From assembly GCA_016786615.1 (NCBI GenBank), contig JAEUVX010000002.1, positions 124,001 through 188,000 of the forward strand: a stretch of 64,000 nucleotides of DNA. Direction: 5' to 3'. This document shows positions 59,300 through 64,000 of the stretch, piece by piece. The notes below the pieces were generated by a model. That model was not told where the DNA came from. It saw nothing but the letters and a program-made list of their open reading frames with translations, and did no database searches. Source of the DNA: Flavipsychrobacter sp. GTDB taxonomy: Bacteria > Bacteroidota > Bacteroidia > Chitinophagales > Chitinophagaceae. Within the stretch, counting starts at the first letter, position 1. Each line of letters opens with the position of its first letter. The translations under genes were made by a program, and so were the position numbers.

Positions 59300-59998
59300 T
59301 TAGCCGACGTGCGCTTCTCTTTGTAGCAATTTAACATCTGTGAAAGAGATATACTTTCTATCAACCTCCAGCAATCCATCCTGTGCAAACTGATTAATCA
59401 TTGTAGTAACAGTCTGTCTGCTGGTGCCAGTAAGACGAGCAATATCTTCGTGGGTAAAATAGTTTTCAATTCTACAGCTATTACTTTCATTGGATAGTTT
59501 GTGTTGTAGAATTGTCCAAAAGAAATATAGAATCCGGGTTCTTGCATCTCTTTGCAGCAGGTTGATAAGACGATGGTCTATGCGACGAAGTTGTTGACCT
59601 ACTTTCTTGGAGAACACAATACCTAAATCTGGCCTCCGCATGAGGAGTTTTTCAAAATCACTGATAGTAAATGCACACAAGACAGTGTCAACTTTATAGG
59701 CTTGTGCAAATTCTCCTCGCATATTATTACGCTCCAGCGTTATTTGCCCGAAAACATCGCCTGGTTGCAGAATATCTTTAATAATCTCGTTTCCCTCGTC
59801 ATCGATATTTCCAATTTTTACATAGCCTTCTTTTACGAAATAGAGCTTGTTATGACATTGAGCATCAAAGTATATGTATGCACTTCTGTCGGCAATAATG
59901 AAGTTGTGGCAAATATTAAGATCCAGATAGTCATCATCAGACAACTGAGCAAGAAAATCATTTTTTCGAATAATCAATAATGTATCATCAATACTCAT
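59300..59998 (-). CDS. Crp/Fnr family transcriptional regulator
   Basis: 232 aa. The N-terminal cyclic-nucleotide-binding-like beta-roll spans about residues 20-130 (KLYFVKEGYVKIGNIDDEGNEIIKDILQPGDVFGQ). The Arg-Ser pair that binds cAMP in CRP is not seen, nor is an FNR-type Fe-S cysteine set. The C-terminal winged helix has YFTHEDIARLTGTSRQTVTTMINQFAQDGLLEVDRKYISFTD, a clear recognition helix. The ligand is unknown. It lies 9 bp after the LysE-type gene and probably ends or follows that operon. Confidence 0.9.
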   Translation of the reverse strand: MSIDDTLLIIRKNDFLAQLSDDDYLDLNICHNFIIADRSAYIYFDAQCHNKLYFVKEGYVKIGNIDDEGNEIIKDILQPGDVFGQITLERNNMRGEFAQAYKVDTVLCAFTISDFEKLLMRRPDLGIVFSKKVGQQLRRIDHRLINLLQRDARTRILYFFWTILQHKLSNESNSCRIENYFTHEDIARLTGTSRQTVTTMINQFAQDGLLEVDRKYISFTDVKLLQREAHVG

Positions 59999-60007
59999 AA
60001 GCTAAAA

Positions 60008-60631
60008 TTAAGCATTCGTACACAAGCTCCAAACCTGATAAATTGCCAATAACAGAAATAACACTCCTATCAACAAATTAATCCTTTGGGTATTCGCTTT
60101 TATATATTTCGAAAGTCTTGCACCAAACAGAATGAAAATAAATAGAGCCAAAAACGTTCCCACGCCTGCAGATAGTGCAAAAATATTGTAGGCCATGTTC
60201 CCTTCAGCCAATATATCAGCACTTATCAAGTATACTGCCCAGCCTGCCCAAAAAGGTATTTGCAGCGGATTAATAGCACTAAGAATAAGACCCAATAATA
60301 ATGGGTTTGTTGTTTGGATGACAGGTTGATGTTCCTTATTCTTATTGGTAGCAAAAAAGCTATTCAACGCCAGTAATATTAATAACAGGACAACAACCCA
60401 TTGCAGTATATCAAAAAGACCTTTATGTTCCATAATCCAACCGATAAATAATAACGAGACCCGTAGATACATAACCTCTACCAATACCACCCCGAGCGCA
60501 AAATAGCCTGCATCATTGACGCCCTTTCTTGCTGCCATATACATTGCTGTTATATTTAAGTTGCCCAATGGCAAACTGCCAATGAGACTAATACCAACAG
60601 CAGCAACTGACGAAAGAAAAATTGAGTTCAT
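60008..60631 (-). CDS. LysE family exporter
   Basis: 207 aa with about six hydrophobic helices. The LysE/RhtB mark PLGNLNITAMYMAARKGVNDAGYFALGVVLVE near residue 20 is evident, with SAINPLQIPFWAGW in the middle as in the family's NP-x-x-x-x-F block. It exports amino acids or related small molecules. The gene ends 9 bp before the Crp-type gene and starts 2 bp after the ATP-grasp gene, so the genes are co-transcribed. The substrate may be a product of the ATP-grasp enzyme, but this is only suggested by context. Confidence 0.78.
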   Translation of the reverse strand: MNSIFLSSVAAVGISLIGSLPLGNLNITAMYMAARKGVNDAGYFALGVVLVEVMYLRVSLLFIGWIMEHKGLFDILQWVVVLLLILLALNSFFATNKNKEHQPVIQTTNPLLLGLILSAINPLQIPFWAGWAVYLISADILAEGNMAYNIFALSAGVGTFLALFIFILFGARLSKYIKANTQRINLLIGVLFLLLAIYQVWSLCTNA

Positions 60632-60633
60632 GG

Positions 60634-61689
60634 CTATAAATTTGCTGATATTAATTGTGCCTCAATTTCTTTAAACGCAGCTATTTCCTTTCTGCCTTGC
60701 TGTAGCGTCAGATATGCTGTTCCTTTTTGATTATTCGCTTTGCAAATTCTAAAAAGAATATTCCAATGACGTACTATTTCATTCCAGGCAAACAGAATAG
60801 AATGTGACGGATCGTATATATGTGTTGGCTCGCTACCACTACCATTTAACTCTATTATCGAATAGTTTTTACCTGCTTGAAAATCTTCCCAGGAATTAAA
60901 CTTAATATCCAATCTACCAAAATAAAAGCCGTCAATATTTCTACAAATATTGTCAATTGTTGCCGTGAGTTGCGTTGTTATTTTATCCGAAACGTCGGTA
61001 AACTTTGACCCACGGGAATGATTACCATATGGAACCAGCACAACCCTTTCACCGTTAACAGGTATATCGTATAATCTCTCTTTATGCAGCTTGTATATCT
61101 GTTTCCACTGCAGTAAATAACGTGCATTTTGTTTCACCAACTGCGCCATGGTATGTATGCCATCTCCAATTATTACTACTGGTTCTTTATTAACGATACC
61201 TGAGATAAATCCTGATTTCTCATCTGGCATTCGGCAATAGAACAAGCCAATTTCATTTTCCCATTCTATATATTCTTGTACTAAAAATGGTACTGGTATA
61301 TGTGAAAGATATGTTTCTAGTTCGTCCAAGCTATTTATTTTCTTAACGCCTATTCCCCTTTCCCCATAGTCTGGCTTGGCAATCACAGGAAAAGTTATAC
61401 AAATTTCATTCATCAACTCTAAAACTTCATTTATCCCTATACCTTGATTGCAATAACATGTTGCAGGATATAACCCTTGTGGTAGTAATTTGTAAACATC
61501 TTTCTTGCTTTCCATGATAAATCCACCATTTCGAATTGATGGATTTGCTGCTGTAAGAAAGAAAAACGAACGAGCTCTGATACTGAGCCAAAGCCAGTAA
61601 GGGTATAATGGAAGATATACTAAAGTACTATTCCAATATTCCCAGTTAAACAAGCGTATAAAAAACGGATGGTGAAATATGCGTCTCAT
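60634..61689 (-). CDS. ATP-grasp ligase-like protein (D-Ala-D-Ala ligase fold)
   Basis: 351 aa. ATP-grasp elements: FPVIAKPDYGERGIGVKKINSLDELETYL (Lys and Gly-rich loop that bind ATP), PFLVQEYIEWENEIGLFY, GRLDIKFNSW and SIIELNGSGSEPTHIYDPSHS (the metal-binding Glu-x-Asn). The N-terminal about 60 residues include an aromatic hydrophobic stretch (STLVYLPLYPYWLWLSIRARSFFFL) that may associate with the membrane. It forms a peptide-like or amide bond using ATP; the substrates are unknown. It is neither a canonical Ddl nor a glutathione synthase. In operon with LysE (2-bp gap) and NRDE (6-bp gap). Confidence 0.75.
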   Translation of the reverse strand: MRRIFHHPFFIRLFNWEYWNSTLVYLPLYPYWLWLSIRARSFFFLTAANPSIRNGGFIMESKKDVYKLLPQGLYPATCYCNQGIGINEVLELMNEICITFPVIAKPDYGERGIGVKKINSLDELETYLSHIPVPFLVQEYIEWENEIGLFYCRMPDEKSGFISGIVNKEPVVIIGDGIHTMAQLVKQNARYLLQWKQIYKLHKERLYDIPVNGERVVLVPYGNHSRGSKFTDVSDKITTQLTATIDNICRNIDGFYFGRLDIKFNSWEDFQAGKNYSIIELNGSGSEPTHIYDPSHSILFAWNEIVRHWNILFRICKANNQKGTAYLTLQQGRKEIAAFKEIEAQLISANL

Positions 61690-61695
61690 AACAAC

Positions 61696-62412
61696 CTAGC
61701 TATTTGCAAACAACCATTCGTTTACAGATTCAACTCCGGTAAGCATATCATTGTAATACATAACTGATTTTTCAGGTGTCAACTCAATGCCGGTAATACT
61801 TACTGTTTTCAGTAAGCCGTTTCTGTTCATTCTCAAATCAATTTGCTCATTACCTTCACCACCAAACCGATGAAAATCAAGAATTGATTCTATTGTCATG
61901 CTACTGCGTTCTGCTAACCAAGTATTGAACCATTCTTCTCGTTTTTCTATTACTTCCTTATCGTATAATGTTACCGAAGACCAGATGTGAGGTACTCTAT
62001 GGTCTATTTCTTCGATAAACGCATCACTACCATTCCACCTTGCCTCAAAAAGCTGATTATTATCCCATATCATCAGTGAAAATGGTTCTATATCCTGCAA
62101 ATCTGTTTTTAGGAACTCCCTGCTTGGAAATGCAGTATCGAAAACATCAAGGAATACCAAACCTCTGCTTTTTTTATACGGCGGCTTATAATGGTGTTTT
62201 TCTGTTGCACCATTAAGCAACACCATAGCATTACCGTTGTTGTGCAGTGCTATCCATGTGCCACCTGCTTTTCCATCTTTAGGATACAATATTTTCCCGG
62301 TCGACATTTTTTCAATTACAGGTGCAAACGCAGCAGGCCTTTGTACCTGTTCATCCCTATTTGAAGTAAGGAATATCTTATCTCTGTATGGCAAAAATGT
62401 TACTGTACACAT
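61696..62412 (-). CDS. NRDE (TANGO2-like) family protein
   Basis: 238 aa beginning MCTVTFLPYRDKIFLTSNRDEQVQRPAAFAP, which carries the defining N-R-D-E motif after a C-T-V start, as in the TANGO2/NRDE family (an Ntn-hydrolase-like fold). Other matches are GKILYPKDGKAGGTWIALHNNGNAMVLLNGA. The family has been linked to haem trafficking and lipid homeostasis in eukaryotes; the bacterial role is unclear. It overlaps the DinB gene by 13 bp upstream and lies 6 bp before the ATP-grasp gene. Confidence 0.88.
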   Translation of the reverse strand: MCTVTFLPYRDKIFLTSNRDEQVQRPAAFAPVIEKMSTGKILYPKDGKAGGTWIALHNNGNAMVLLNGATEKHHYKPPYKKSRGLVFLDVFDTAFPSREFLKTDLQDIEPFSLMIWDNNQLFEARWNGSDAFIEEIDHRVPHIWSSVTLYDKEVIEKREEWFNTWLAERSSMTIESILDFHRFGGEGNEQIDLRMNRNGLLKTVSITGIELTPEKSVMYYNDMLTGVESVNEWLFANS

Positions 62413-62894
62413 TTTCTTCTATATTCAATTGTTGAAGGAGCTACACCGAATTTTTCTGATAGGGAAATTGAAGTTAATTCATGGATGCCTACGCGTATTA
62501 ATGCCATATGGTGAATGGTATGTTCCAGATTATATATCAATTCCCTATTGTAAGAGCTATTAACGCTTATCATGGTCGTACCACCAAATTCAGCCTCCAA
62601 TACCACAGGTTTGTCTTCTTTGTAAATGTTGGATGATATTCCCTCAATGCAAATAATAGCTATATCTCTATCAGTTTCAATCCGTATATCGCGTTTTCTA
62701 TTTTCATAATTGACCGTACCTACGTAATATCCGTCATGCAAACATTGAAACAGTTCAATTATATGACGCGTATGCTGGCCGATTGTAGCACCAGAGAGAT
62801 GTAAAGAGCACTTAGTGTATTCTTCATTACTCATTTGTGCTATTACATCTGCCAGTTCATTTAAAACATTGCCGATAATTGCTGATTGTTGCAT
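62400..62894 (-). CDS. DinB-family putative metalloenzyme
   Basis: 164 aa, four-helix bundle type. The expected metal-binding histidines are in GATIGQHTRHIIELFQCL and YNLEHTIHHMALIRVGI, matching the three-His pattern of DinB/YfiT-like proteins. Members include thiol-dependent S-transferases (bacillithiol and mycothiol users) and many of unknown role. First gene of the leftward DinB-NRDE-ATP-grasp-LysE run, overlapping NRDE by 13 bp. Confidence 0.8.
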   Translation of the reverse strand: MQQSAIIGNVLNELADVIAQMSNEEYTKCSLHLSGATIGQHTRHIIELFQCLHDGYYVGTVNYENRKRDIRIETDRDIAIICIEGISSNIYKEDKPVVLEAEFGGTTMISVNSSYNRELIYNLEHTIHHMALIRVGIHELTSISLSEKFGVAPSTIEYRRKCVQ

Positions 62895-62927
62895 ACTTAG
62901 TAATACGAATTGGTGGATGTAACGGAT

Positions 62928-63380
62928 TTATTTGAATTTTGACCAGTTCGCATCGGCCTTGCCTTTAAGCTTTGCTTCATCTTTGTTCCAACTCTTCAGT
63001 GTGTTATTGAAGTACTTATTATAAAACAGGTACAGCTTCTTATCTATAATTTTGAATGTTTCGGGGTCTACTTCCACTGTTTCTCCTTTAGCACCCATTG
63101 CATAAGCACACCAACCTCCATACTGTGGCTCATAACTTGCAGGGCTTTTCTTGAACAGTTCAAGATTAGCAGCATTTTTAAAGTAGTATACCACCCCTTG
63201 ATATTGAAATGCATATGTTTTATCACCTTCAAGCGGCTTACCTTCAAAATAGCTAACAGGGTCGTATCCTTGTATTGCCAACCCATTTTCGAGATTGAAT
63301 TTTTTTTGCCTTTGTTGCATAGATTGTGCATATACAATTCCAAAATTGCATAGCAACACTACCACAATTAGAGATCTCAT
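62928..63380 (-). CDS. Secreted YHS-domain protein
   Basis: 150 aa from MRSLIVVVLLCNFG (ATG at 63380), signal peptide ending IVYAQSM. The YHS domain is recognised by LAIQGYDPVSYFEGKPLEGDKTYAFQYQGVVYYFKNAANLELFKKSPASYEPQYGGWCAYAMG. This YHS version lacks the classic two-Cys set and keeps GYDPVxYF. It is a periplasmic protein of unknown role; related proteins are suggested to bind metals. A lysine-rich tail (ADANWSKFK) ends it. Confidence 0.82.
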   Translation of the reverse strand: MRSLIVVVLLCNFGIVYAQSMQQRQKKFNLENGLAIQGYDPVSYFEGKPLEGDKTYAFQYQGVVYYFKNAANLELFKKSPASYEPQYGGWCAYAMGAKGETVEVDPETFKIIDKKLYLFYNKYFNNTLKSWNKDEAKLKGKADANWSKFK

Positions 63381-63444
63381 ATTTTTTAATTTGAACAAAT
63401 TTCTGATTATTATAAGCTGTACTTTGTCAGCTACAAGACAAATA

Positions 63445-64000
63445 CTATTCTTTAAGAATATTCTTATAATACACTCCTGCCCTATCGGTTATCCTAATTC
63501 TATAAACACCTGTAGGAAGAAAATCTAAATTGTAAGTTGCCGACAGACTATTCTGCTTAATAGTTTTCATTAGTTTCCCGATAGCGTCATATACCAGTAC
63601 CGTTGAAGGTTCTTTTACATTGACAGTAATTACGCCTTTAGTCGGATTAGGATAAATAACCCCTTCTGTTGATTGATTTGCAGCAGCTATGCTTGTTGCA
63701 CCTTGCAGGTTTGCAGACTTAGTAACCTGTACTATTTGCTTACTGGCATCTTGCAGCATCGCAACGATATTCATCCTGTTTGCTATCCATGCAGAATTCA
63801 GGGCTATAGTTTGAGTATATACAATTGAGTCTCCGATGTTTGAGGGCACAGTGATATTCATCGGTGCACCCCATACAGATTTTCTGAACACATCATAGTG
63901 TTTCGTCTCCCCATTTGCAGCGTTGAAGAACAATGTATCTTCGGTGAGCGCTGCATACAATTGGAGTGATGACAACGAACTGGATGACACCTTTTTTAGT
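63445..64000 (-). CDS. Omp28-like secreted protein with T9SS type A sorting domain (partial, C-terminal part)
   Basis: The reading frame stays open to the right edge, so only the last about 185 residues are seen. The part LQLYAALTEDTLFFNAANGETKHYDVFRKSVWG is like the C-terminal half of Omp28-related outer-membrane lipoproteins, which have such Y-x-V-x-R block after an E-D segment. From about IYPNPTKGVITVNV to GVYRIRITDRAGVYYKNILKE it is a standard type A sorting domain. It is exported by T9SS. The Omp28 assignment is tentative, since the N-terminus is outside the window. Confidence 0.65.
   Translation of the reverse strand, partial: LKKVSSSSLSSLQLYAALTEDTLFFNAANGETKHYDVFRKSVWGAPMNITVPSNIGDSIVYTQTIALNSAWIANRMNIVAMLQDASKQIVQVTKSANLQGATSIAAANQSTEGVIYPNPTKGVITVNVKEPSTVLVYDAIGKLMKTIKQNSLSATYNLDFLPTGVYRIRITDRAGVYYKNILKE

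Noticed and set aside
1-64000. CRISPR arrays, toxin-antitoxin pairs, restriction systems and rRNA genes
   Set aside because: None found. The MORN (YwqK-like) protein is sometimes labelled an antitoxin but has a lipoprotein signal and no toxin partner here.

Overview
The window is a chromosomal piece of a member of the phylum Bacteroidota, most likely of the Chitinophagaceae/Chitinophagia type. Four proteins carry type IX secretion (T9SS) C-terminal sorting domains. Many genes are preceded by the Bacteroidota -7 promoter box TAnnTTTG. The gene content is also typical of the phylum: BatD/BatE, a DUF1800/DUF1501 pair, DUF5683, HYC_CC_PP proteins and a CarboxypepD_reg-type TonB-dependent receptor.

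Layout. 1-3716 (mostly minus): start of a Bax-inhibitor-like membrane protein, then an ECF sigma factor / membrane anti-sigma-like / Spy-like cluster followed by YHYH, MORN-repeat and SCO1 proteins. 3811-13308: a DUF922 putative protease, an AIM24-like protein, a thioesterase, an acyltransferase behind a TonB-dependent receptor, and the DUF1800/DUF1501 pair. 13379-24979: class A beta-lactamase, lipoamide dehydrogenase, amino-acid permease, LipB, a C-terminal processing protease, DUF5683 and Pcm. 24980-28446 is a tight minus-strand operon ribD-eamA-yigZ-queG, divergent from prmC. 29409-31651 pairs a PhaE-like polyhydroxyalkanoate synthase subunit with a divergent PhaJ-like hydratase. 32460-41038: fumC, a di-haem peroxidase, a Gdx-type SMR exporter, a PP-loop ATPase, an SDR enzyme, batD-batE, a polysaccharide deacetylase and TatD. 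A tRNA-Ser(GGA) closes this core-like part.

41154 to about 58800 looks like a genomic island inserted beside the tRNA gene. It starts with a truncated tyrosine integrase and an IS481-type transposase fragment and carries a copper-handling programme: two tandem HMA-AraC fusion regulators, a CPx copper P-type ATPase, an MFS exporter, a double-HMA protein, a DUF3347 protein, a multicopper oxidase fused to a CopB-like outer-membrane barrel, two HYC_CC_PP proteins, a heavy-metal-binding lipoprotein, a thioredoxin-like T9SS protein and a second di-haem peroxidase. Between these lie long decayed non-coding stretches with a three-copy repeat, each copy next to a terminator-like hairpin.

The most notable observation is regulatory. 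Four promoters in the island (before both HMA-AraC genes, the MFS gene and the double-HMA gene) share a bipartite motif: ATATAAATC, 9 bp, ATAATGTAACAAG (the first site being more divergent). Its right half always ends exactly 18 bp before the -7 box, in the place of the -33 element. This looks like the operator of the HMA-AraC regulators and defines a small copper regulon.

58849-64000 (minus): DoxX, a Crp/Fnr regulator, a LysE / ATP-grasp / NRDE / DinB operon, a YHS-domain protein and a partial T9SS protein. Assignments rest on reading motifs and family resemblance by eye; no database search was possible.
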